NCBI GenBank assembly: GCA_963842955.1
Contig: CAWJIJ010000010.1
Coordinates: 1-64,000 of the forward strand
Origin: JARFQW01 sp963842955
Lineage (GTDB): Bacteria; Pseudomonadota; Gammaproteobacteria; Steroidobacterales; XN24
Reading direction: 5' to 3'
DNA: 64,000 nucleotides
Below, piece after piece: positions 56,401 to 62,576 of the stretch; position 1 is the first letter of the stretch; every line of letters starts with the position of its first letter. The position numbers and the translations under genes were made by a program. The notes under the pieces were generated by a model, which worked only from the letters and a program-made list of their open reading frames with translations, did not search any database and was not told where the DNA came from.

Positions 56401-57756
56401 CCGCTCGTGATCGGCGAGAACCGAGTCCACCAGGTTGAGAAACTGGGTGGCGGCCAGCTCCCGGTAAGCGGCAGGAAACACCTGTCGATCGAAATCGAAA
56501 TCCAGCGTCAGCCGGCCACTGCCTTCGAAGTCGTGGGCCTGGATCCGCAGCCACTGAGCGCCGTCCCCCGCGCCGCTGTGGATCCAGTCGCAGCGGGTGG
56601 GCAACTCCGCGAAATCGCCCATTTGCATGGGCAATACGTTCAACAGAACCTGGTAGCGACGATTGAGTTCCGGGGTGCTGACACCCGCGGCGCCCCGCCC
56701 CAGGGTACTCATGGTGGAGGCTCGAACCCGGGCACCGAGGTCGGCAAAGCTCTCTGCCGGATCCGGGTCGATTCGAAGCGGCAGAACTTCCATGAACAAA
56801 CCCGGCGTCTGGCGATCCAGCCGCCGGCCGCGATGGTGTATCGGCATACCGATACCGAACGGCCGGTCTGTCGCGGTCCGCGCCACGAAAGCGGCCACGA
56901 GGGTGTACAGGACATTGGCCAGGCCCAGGTCCTTGCTGATAGCGCGAAACGCCGGCGCCTCCGCAAGCCGAGCCAGACCGGCGGTCTGACTACGGGAGAG
57001 GCGGCGTCGTACCCGTTCGGTCCGGCCGCCCCGGCCTCGCGCCACGCGGCCGTAGGGCGCAATTGGATCCAGCGGAACACCTGCCGTATCGGCCCAGTAC
57101 GCGCGCAACGCGGCATGCCGCTCGGAGCCGCGCTGTTCACGCTCACGCACGGCGCGGGACATGAAGCTGAAGCCGGCGCCACCGGCTTCCGGAACGGATC
57201 CGGTCTCGTAGGCCCGCCGGACCGAGTCGAACAACAGCGCTACGGATGCCGCGTCGGTCACAATGTGGTGCTGATTGAAATACCAGATCCAGGACGACTC
57301 ACCAACCCGCAGCAAGGCGGTGTCAGTCAGCGACTCGTCCATGGAGAACAAGCGGGCGCGCCGAACGTCGATCCAGGACTCGCCGGCGGCAGCCGGATCG
57401 TTCTCCCCGGTAAAATCCAGCACGTCCAGCGACGGGACCGCGTCCAGTACCTCTTGCCGGGGAACGCCGTCAGCCTCGGTGATGATCGTGCGCAGTGACT
57501 CGGTGCATGCTGCGACCGACCGCCAGGCGGCCACGAACCGATCGGCATCCAGCCGGCCCTCCATCCGGAAGGCAAAGACCATGTTGTACAAGGGGGAGCC
57601 CGGCTCGAGACGCTGGCCGCTCCAGATCAGGTACTGGCTGCGGGTCAGGTTGGAGCGGCACTCGATGTCATCAATCCAGGCTGACGACACAGGCTCTGCG
57701 GGTGGCCGCTGCCCGCTCTCTCCACTGCCGGTGGCCGCATTCGCGGGCGCCATCAT
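53467..57756 (-). CDS. NRPS module C-A-T with PP-loop domain inserted in the A domain
   Basis: 1429 aa. Condensation domain about 30-470 with HHIVTDA. Adenylation domain from about 480 with A3 VIYTSGSTGQPKGTLISH, A5 FNEYGPTEATVG, A7 YRTGDRGRWTPDG, A8 KIRGTRIEAGEVEAAL; pocket read by eye as D-L-T-K-I-G-E-V-G-K, close to the Asn code. After A8 the A domain is interrupted (about residues 930-1265) by CARCGIESSYPDIEFDD, CTMC, then the PP-loop ALASGGKDSSYML, CHGC and GHKRRD, like WbpG/PseA N-acetylsugar amidotransferases. The A domain resumes to A10 PLTPAGKVDMSAL. Carrier domain SFFDLGGASLAA near 1365. ATG at 57756 overlaps the preceding stop (TGATG). Confidence 0.93.
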   Translation of the reverse strand: MMAPANAATGSGESGQRPPAEPVSSAWIDDIECRSNLTRSQYLIWSGQRLEPGSPLYNMVFAFRMEGRLDADRFVAAWRSVAACTESLRTIITEADGVPRQEVLDAVPSLDVLDFTGENDPAAAGESWIDVRRARLFSMDESLTDTALLRVGESSWIWYFNQHHIVTDAASVALLFDSVRRAYETGSVPEAGGAGFSFMSRAVREREQRGSERHAALRAYWADTAGVPLDPIAPYGRVARGRGGRTERVRRRLSRSQTAGLARLAEAPAFRAISKDLGLANVLYTLVAAFVARTATDRPFGIGMPIHHRGRRLDRQTPGLFMEVLPLRIDPDPAESFADLGARVRASTMSTLGRGAAGVSTPELNRRYQVLLNVLPMQMGDFAELPTRCDWIHSGAGDGAQWLRIQAHDFEGSGRLTLDFDFDRQVFPAAYRELAATQFLNLVDSVLADHERPLGSFDLLAEAEREYRETVFNATDRAEPTTTVVQDILENARRSPEATAVVCESRSLSYGDLAARSGALARRLEDAGAGPGILVPIDMGRTIDVVVAMLAVLETGAAYVPLDPAHPPARRARILADLAASNTDCRVLITDRDLDVAGDWRILTVSQPGSSDAAMRDIPRAGTAARTDRAGGGAPGPGDLAYVIYTSGSTGQPKGTLISHRALANYVHWAGHHYGAGPETAFALHSSLAVDLTVTSVFVPLAFGGRIVAYPDRGANDVPVVRAFADDAVDVLKLTPAHLALIGELGGRSRRIGTLILGGEDLKTELVTATQARFPDGCRVFNEYGPTEATVGCMIHEFRPEDLGYASVPIGTPVWNMKILLRDAAGQPVPTGVVGEICIAGVGLADGYLGRPELTAERFVDAPSPAAGRRYRTGDRGRWTPDGRLEFLGRADDQIKIRGTRIEAGEVEAALLEHPMVADARIAPVSGSRRGPVRHCARCGIESSYPDIEFDDRDVCTMCIAFDVFEDNARRYFRSMRDFDSVTGRMRDAGHPRYDCIALASGGKDSSYMLHELVGRGLRVLALTLDNGYLSDEALANVDRVCAALGVDSEVLSTPHMNDIFADSLARHSNVCHGCFKTIYTLSMQRAREEGVGFIVTGLSRGQIFETRLHDLFALRVFDPVEIEQRILAARKVYHRVDDAVRELLDTRIFNDESVFTDIEFVDFYRYCDADLDDIYRTLQDRLPWIRPGDTGRSTNCRINDVGIFVHQRERGFHNYSLPYSWDVRIGHKRRDAAMAELDDDLDRERIRTILGEIGYPEPQYDARGDSLAAWYSTNGAVGADELRHHLAERLPAEMVPSHLIAVDHLPLTPAGKVDMSALPDWRGAPAAGQIVEAPATDLERQLAAVWEDLLGVRDPGRNQSFFDLGGASLAAIQLGARIRTLFEVEVPLDSLFSAPTIADLAVMIEDLVLADIDRLTEGEAEDLVRDLG
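53960..54975 (-). other. Inserted WbpG/PseA-like PP-loop amidotransferase domain
   Basis: Sub-gene domain, not a separate CDS. It lies between A8 and A10 of the NRPS A domain. Order: two CxxC pairs (about 54890-54955) as in zinc-binding N-terminus of WbpG-type proteins; SGGKDSS at 54736-54756, the ATP-pyrophosphatase (PP-loop) signature; CHGC at 54532-54543; then about 180 residues of less recognisable sequence including a GHKRRD stretch. In this family ATP activates a carbonyl oxygen of the substrate so that ammonia (or in other PP-loop enzymes sulfide) can replace it. No glutaminase subunit is encoded nearby. Confidence 0.8.
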
Positions 57757-58031
57757 CAACCGGCCGTAACCCCGGTGGGCGTCTGCACTCCGCGCGCCGC
57801 AAGGTAGGCTGAAAGCAGCCTCGCGGTTCCGAAATTCTCGATCGTGACATCCTCCGGTGGCACCTCGTAACCGAGTTCCTCGGCGACGAAGTTCACCAGG
57901 TGAACGACACTGATCGAGTCCACGAAACCATCCAGGAGCAGCTCCGTGTCCGCATCAACGGCACCAGCATCTTCCGGTTCCAGAAGAGCCCCGTTGATAT
58001 ACGTGGTAATCAGGTTCTCCAGTGTTTGCAT
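57756..58031 (-). CDS. Stand-alone acyl/peptidyl carrier protein
   Basis: 91 aa type II carrier protein. Helix 2 starts with the phosphopantetheine Ser in DGFVDSISVVHLVNFV; acidic surface and IENFGT near helix 3 are usual for free carriers that work with a partner adenylation enzyme. ATG at 58029-58031 overlaps the A-domain gene stop (TGATG), and its own stop overlaps the NRPS start, so the three are translationally coupled. It probably receives the residue activated by the stand-alone A domain and donates it to the first condensation domain. Confidence 0.9.
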   Translation of the reverse strand: MQTLENLITTYINGALLEPEDAGAVDADTELLLDGFVDSISVVHLVNFVAEELGYEVPPEDVTIENFGTARLLSAYLAARGVQTPTGVTAG

Positions 58032-59593
58032 CAAGCCCTCGTCTCTTCCTGCACTCCGTCCCTTAGTTGGCGCCGGTCGATCTTTCCGGTGGCGGTTCTC
58101 GGGAACTCCGAACAAATGGTCAGACTGACCGGCTGCGCATAGGGCGGCAAACGGTCCTTGAGGTGCCGGCGAAGATCTGCCTCGCTGCCCGCCACCCCGT
58201 CAAGCAACGTCGCTGCAGCATGGATCAGCAAACTGCCGTTCTCGTCCGGCCGCGCGAAGACCGCCGCCTCCTCGACGAGCGCCGACCCGGCCAGCACCGC
58301 CTCGACATCGTCCAGTTCCACGCGTGAGCCCCGGGTCTTGATCAGGCGATCCCGACGACCGAGAAACTCGAGGCAGCCGTCCGGCCCCTCGCGGACAATG
58401 TCGCCCGTGCGCACAAAGGACGCGCCCCCGTCTTGGGCGTCGAAGAAAACCCTGGCGTTGAGATCAGGCCGGTTCCAGTACCCCCGCATGGTGGTGCCCG
58501 CCCGTATCAGCAGTTCTCCTGGCTCACCTGTCTCCACCGGACTCTCGTTCTCGTCAATGATCAACCGCTCAGCGCCCTTGTTCAAGCGGCCGATTGGCAG
58601 TGCACTGTCAGGCGCGGGAGGACCCGCCAGAACATGATACGTGCAGCCGTTGGTTTCCGTAGGGCCGTAGACGTTGGCAAAGCGTGCCCCGGGCCAGCGG
58701 TCCATCAGGCCGCGCAGATGCTTGACCGACATCGGTTCGCCGCCGAAAAGTACCCACTTGAGAGAAGACCAGTCGTGCCGCTGGAGTTCACCGTTGAGCT
58801 CCAGCTGGATCAGCGCATACGGTACCGTGTAGAACACCGACAGCTTCTCCGACGCCAGCAGCCCAGCCAGGCTTGCCGGCAGCTTCAGATACTCTTCCGG
58901 AATCATGACCATGGTCGCGCCGAGCAGCGCCGAACCAAACAGGTCCAGGGTCGACAGATCGAAATGCAGGGGCGCATAGTTGCTCAGACGATCGTCGGGC
59001 TGCAGACCGAAGGCAGCCGTGGAGGTCTTCGCCCAGGCCATTGCGCTCGCGTGGGTATGCATGATGCCCTTCGGCGTCCCGGTTGAGCCGGAGGTATAAA
59101 GGACATAGCAAAGATCGTCCGCCCGGCCGTGCACATCGAGGCGACCGGCGGACTCCAGGCCGTCCCAGTTGCCGAGGCTCTCCGGGAGGCCCGGCTCCGG
59201 GTCCAGGCCGAAAACCCCTGAAAGTTCCGCGCCGGCCCGAACGACCGCCAGCGCCGCGGCGCGCTTTCGGGGTTCCGCAATGAGAATCCGGACACCGCAG
59301 TCGTCCAAGACAAAGGCCTGCCGCCGGGCCGGCGAGGTGGGATCCAGGGGCACGTATGCCGCTCCGGCCTTCAGGATTCCATAGATGGCGGTCACGCAAT
59401 CCACGGACTTGTTCATCAGGATCGCCACCCGGTCGCCGGGCTGGACACCGGCGCCAGCCAGCGTGCAGGCCAGCGCACCGGCGCGCTGATCCAGTTCTCG
59501 GTATGACAGGGAGCGATCCCTGCAGACCACGGCCGGATGATCCGGGCGACGGGCGACTGCCTCAGCAAGCAGGTCGTGGAGGAGTGCCGCCAC
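58031..59593 (-). CDS. Stand-alone adenylation enzyme, proline-like pocket
   Basis: 520 aa amino-acid:AMP ligase for the free carrier protein. A3 is VLYTSGSTGTPKGIMHTH, A4 LHFDLSTLDLFG, A5 NVYGPTETNGCT, A7 FVRTGDIVREG, A8 KTRGSRVELDDVEAVL, A10 PRTATGKIDRRQL. By eye the pocket reads D-L-L-Y-L-G-V-G-C-K. From memory this is close to the proline enzymes of pyrrole pathways (PltF/RedM, D-L-L-Y-L-A-L-V-C-K). No acyl-CoA dehydrogenase for pyrrole formation is present. GTG at 59591-59593 is the start. The preceding gene encodes an ornithine cyclodeaminase-like enzyme, which could supply the proline. Confidence 0.88.
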   Translation of the reverse strand: MAALLHDLLAEAVARRPDHPAVVCRDRSLSYRELDQRAGALACTLAGAGVQPGDRVAILMNKSVDCVTAIYGILKAGAAYVPLDPTSPARRQAFVLDDCGVRILIAEPRKRAAALAVVRAGAELSGVFGLDPEPGLPESLGNWDGLESAGRLDVHGRADDLCYVLYTSGSTGTPKGIMHTHASAMAWAKTSTAAFGLQPDDRLSNYAPLHFDLSTLDLFGSALLGATMVMIPEEYLKLPASLAGLLASEKLSVFYTVPYALIQLELNGELQRHDWSSLKWVLFGGEPMSVKHLRGLMDRWPGARFANVYGPTETNGCTYHVLAGPPAPDSALPIGRLNKGAERLIIDENESPVETGEPGELLIRAGTTMRGYWNRPDLNARVFFDAQDGGASFVRTGDIVREGPDGCLEFLGRRDRLIKTRGSRVELDDVEAVLAGSALVEEAAVFARPDENGSLLIHAAATLLDGVAGSEADLRRHLKDRLPPYAQPVSLTICSEFPRTATGKIDRRQLRDGVQEETRA

Positions 59594-59651
59594 GTTGATC
59601 AGGTCCTTCCGGATTGCACAATCGCGCTCCCTGCCAGGCCAGCTCCGCCGC

Positions 59652-60740
59652 TCAGGTGCCGGCTCTCCGGCCCCGGCCGTTCACGCCGTCGGTTTGTCCG
59701 AGCTGGTAGGGGTCCAGGGGGTCTTCCGGGATATGCTCCACAGGAAGGTCCGTACCCACACCCAGTTCCTCGGCATATTCGAGAATCATTTCCACGACGA
59801 TATGATCCTCGAGGGCCCATCCGGTTGAATCGAAGACCGTCAGGCGTTTCGGCGCGTCGGAATAAGTCTCTGGCTTCGACACCAGTTCGGCCAGCGACGG
59901 TCCGATCTCATCGGCCTGCAGCCACTGGCACTCCCCCTCCTTGCGGGCCTGCTCCAGGTGATCAGGCACGACGAAGGCCTCGCGGAGAAAACCCAGCGGA
60001 ATTTCCTGCTTGCCCTTGAAGTCCGAGCCCACGGCGTTGATGTGCAGCCAGGGGTGGGTGTCCACGTCATCGAACAAGGCCCCCGCGCCGACCGCCGATG
60101 AGGTGGCAGTGCAGACAATGTCCGCCGACTGAACAAGCAGATCGACCGGCGCCGGCCGAAACTCGACGCCAGGGGACAGCCAGGGAGCGGCACGAGCCGG
60201 AAACGACTCCGACGCCCGGCCATCCACGTCGAAAAACAATACCTGTTCGATGTCCAACACTCGTGCGATGGCGTGAGCCTGGGTAACGGCCTGCGCTCCA
60301 CAGCCGATCATTCCCAGAATTCGAGAGCCAGGCCTGGCAAGGTAACGGGTCGCTACGCCCGAAGCCGCGCCGGTCCGCAATGCCGTGGCAAACGTGCCGT
60401 CCGTAAGGGCCAGCATATGGCCGGTCACTGCGTCGTAGGCGCCGATCGTCGCAAGAATCGTGGGCAGCCCCCGGCGCTCGGGGTTTCTCGGGTGATAGCC
60501 CACCATCTTCAGGGTCGTGTGCTGCCCGACCCGCATCGCCGGCATCCACTCCATGAGACCCTGTTCAGGATGACTGTAGTGAAACCCGTCCCGTTCACGG
60601 ACCGGTGTTTCGGCGGGGTCGTAGCTTTCGCAGGCTTCGATCAGCCGTTTCATGGTGTCATCCATGATCGCGTCATAGCCCACGTGATCCACGATGCGTC
60701 CGATATCGACGCTCGTGATGATCTTGGTCGTATTGGTCAT
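59652..60740 (-). CDS. Ornithine cyclodeaminase-family enzyme
   Basis: 362 aa NAD-dependent enzyme of the ornithine cyclodeaminase/mu-crystallin family. Substrate-side residues lie in TTLKMVGYHP; the Rossmann motif is GMIGCGAQAVTQAHAIARV; the catalytic Asp region reads NAVGSDFKGKQEI. Family members make L-proline from L-ornithine, pipecolate from lysine, or act as opine/iminoacid dehydrogenases. ATG at 60740 directly follows GGAGGGGAGGC, a very strong site, so the start at 60803 is rejected. First gene of the NRPS operon, 58 bp ahead of the proline-like A domain, which favours proline or a homologue as product. Confidence 0.9.
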   Translation of the reverse strand: MTNTTKIITSVDIGRIVDHVGYDAIMDDTMKRLIEACESYDPAETPVRERDGFHYSHPEQGLMEWMPAMRVGQHTTLKMVGYHPRNPERRGLPTILATIGAYDAVTGHMLALTDGTFATALRTGAASGVATRYLARPGSRILGMIGCGAQAVTQAHAIARVLDIEQVLFFDVDGRASESFPARAAPWLSPGVEFRPAPVDLLVQSADIVCTATSSAVGAGALFDDVDTHPWLHINAVGSDFKGKQEIPLGFLREAFVVPDHLEQARKEGECQWLQADEIGPSLAELVSKPETYSDAPKRLTVFDSTGWALEDHIVVEMILEYAEELGVGTDLPVEHIPEDPLDPYQLGQTDGVNGRGRRAGT

Positions 60741-60839
60741 GCCTCCCCTCCTGGATGACCGCAGCGGTCCGTCATTGAGATACTGCCGAACGATCAGGGA
60801 CACTTTACCGGACTATCCGATGCGTTCGCCCCCTGCCTT

Positions 60840-60852
60840 GACATAACATGTC
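60840..60852. promoter_or_regulatory. Small palindrome upstream of NRPS operon
   Basis: GACAT and ATGTC are perfect arms around AAC (13 bp), 100 bp upstream of the first gene of the NRPS operon, in an AT-rich patch of the 185-bp gap after the glycerol kinase gene. It may be an operator. Short arms make chance possible. Confidence 0.3.
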
Positions 60853-60925
60853 CTTTCCGTGACCCCGGCGAGTTCCGCTGCTAGCTTTCGACAAGCGAAG
60901 AACAAGTGGATGCGCCTCAGAAGAA

Positions 60926-62416
60926 TCAGGGTGCGGCCCCGGCGACCCGGCCAATCGCGTCTCGCCAGCCTGCAAGCCACTGCTGCCGCTCGTCGTCCGA
61001 ACACCGGGGAACAAATCGATCGATGGTCGCCGCCCCACCGGCGAGGGCCGCATCGGCTGACCATATGCCGGCCGCCCGGCCTGCGAGAATCGCGGCACCC
61101 AGCGCGGAAGTCTCCGCCATGCCGGGGCGCTCTACCGGCCTGTTCAGGATGTCGGCCAAAAACTGCACCAGCCAGTCGTTGGCCACCATGCCGCCATCGA
61201 CTCGCAGCGCATCCAGGCGTACGCCGTCCTCGGCCATGGCGGCGACCAAGTCGTGGGTCTGGTAGGCCGCCGACTCGAGTGCTGCGCGGGCGAGTTCCGC
61301 GGGCCCGGTTGCCCGCGTCAGCCCCAGGAGTGCGCCGCGCGCGTCAGGGTCCCAATACGGCGCTCCCAGGCCCGTGAAAGCGGGCACCATATATACCCCG
61401 GCGTTGCCACTCAGGCCCCGCGCCAGGCCTTCCGTCTCCGCGGCATGGCCGATGATTCCCAGCCCGTCCCGCAGCCACTGCACGGCCGCTCCGGCCACGA
61501 AAATGGATCCTTCGATGGCATACGTGGTCCGACCATCCAGCTGCCAGGCAATCGTTGTTAGCAAGCGATGGCGGGAGGTAACCGGCTGTTCGCCGGTGTT
61601 GGCGAGGATGAAACAGCCAGTACCGTAGGTGCTCTTGGCCGTGCCGGCGGAAAAGCAACCCTGCCCGATCGCGGCAGCCTGTTGGTCACCGGCGATGCCA
61701 AGAATCGGGACTTCACGACCGAACCAGCGCGCGTCGGCAACCCCGAAATCAGCGCTGCACCCCAGCACAACGGCAAGAACGCTCTCGGGGACACCAAACC
61801 ATTCGCAAAGACCGGAGTCCCACTGCAGGGAATGGATGTTGAACAATCCGGTGCGGCTGGCGTTGGTGATATCCGTCACGTGGCTTCGGCCACCGGTCAG
61901 GCGAGAAACGAGAAACGTATCCACCGTCCCGAACGCCAGCTCGCCGGCCTGCGCCCGCGCCGAGCAGCGGTCCACGTGTTTCAGAAGCCACTGGTACTTG
62001 GTGCAGGAGAAATACGGGTCGAGCAGCAGGCCGGTTGCCTGCTGGAACGTTTCCTCCCGGCCGTCTTCCCGCAGAAGCCGGCAGGTGTCAGCTGTTCTCC
62101 GGTCCTGCCAGACGATGGCGTTGTGCACCGGGCGTCCGCTGCGCCGTTCCCAGGCGATGGCCGTTTCCCGCTGATTGGTCAGCCCGATGGCCTCGACCCT
62201 GAAGCCCCTCGACTCGGCGGCGGCAAAAGCCTGCCGGGACACATCCAGGACCGAGGACCAGATCGCTTCCGGGTCGTGCTCTACCCAGCCTTCTGCCGGA
62301 TAGACCTGGGGAAACTCCTGCTGGAACACGCAGACGATCCCCGCTTCTTTGTCGAACGCCATGGCGCGACTGCTGGTCGTGCCCTGATCGATCGCAAGGA
62401 TACACGGCTGACTCAT
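60926..62416 (-). CDS. glpK: Glycerol kinase
   Basis: FGGY-family sugar kinase of 496 aa, phosphorylating glycerol to glycerol-3-phosphate with ATP. N-terminal AIDQGTTSSRAMAFD is the phosphate motif; GLTNQRETAIAWERRSG and IVWQDRRTADTC are characteristic of GlpK, as are GIAGDQQAAAIGQ and GTGCFILANTGE; later YMVPAFTGLGAPYWDPDARG and RVDGGMVANDWLVQFLADIL. Start ATG 62416. No glpD, glpF or glpR is visible in the window. It lies upstream of the NRPS operon on the same strand with 185 bp between and is not expected to belong to it. Confidence 0.95.
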   Translation of the reverse strand: MSQPCILAIDQGTTSSRAMAFDKEAGIVCVFQQEFPQVYPAEGWVEHDPEAIWSSVLDVSRQAFAAAESRGFRVEAIGLTNQRETAIAWERRSGRPVHNAIVWQDRRTADTCRLLREDGREETFQQATGLLLDPYFSCTKYQWLLKHVDRCSARAQAGELAFGTVDTFLVSRLTGGRSHVTDITNASRTGLFNIHSLQWDSGLCEWFGVPESVLAVVLGCSADFGVADARWFGREVPILGIAGDQQAAAIGQGCFSAGTAKSTYGTGCFILANTGEQPVTSRHRLLTTIAWQLDGRTTYAIEGSIFVAGAAVQWLRDGLGIIGHAAETEGLARGLSGNAGVYMVPAFTGLGAPYWDPDARGALLGLTRATGPAELARAALESAAYQTHDLVAAMAEDGVRLDALRVDGGMVANDWLVQFLADILNRPVERPGMAETSALGAAILAGRAAGIWSADAALAGGAATIDRFVPRCSDDERQQWLAGWRDAIGRVAGAAP

Positions 62417-62519
62417 AACGCTATCCGGGTCTGGCGGTGCGGACGAACCCGCACCTACACCGGGTCAGATTGGGCGATCCGCCAGGAGAATGCCAGCCCG
62501 GCAAGCGAGCGCGCATGAT

Positions 62520-62553
62520 CCAAAAGAAAGCGCCCGCGCAGAGCGCGGGCGCT
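62520..62553 (-). terminator. Intrinsic terminator of octaheme cytochrome gene
   Basis: On the minus strand a perfect 10-bp GC-rich stem (AGCGCCCGCG at 62529-62538 with CGCGGGCGCT at 62544-62553, loop of five) is followed by TTTCTTTTG. It lies 24 bp after the cytochrome stop and before the glycerol kinase gene, a textbook rho-independent terminator. Confidence 0.88.
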
Positions 62554-62576
62554 ATGGGGCTTACCTTGGGGTAAGT

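Noticed and set aside
60838..60843. TTGACA as a plus-strand -35 box
   Set aside because: No -10 box at the right spacing, and it would point away from the NRPS operon into the 3' end of glpK.
60926..62416. Glycerol kinase as part of the NRPS cluster
   Set aside because: A 185-bp gap, housekeeping function and a strong ribosome-binding site at the next gene argue for a separate unit.
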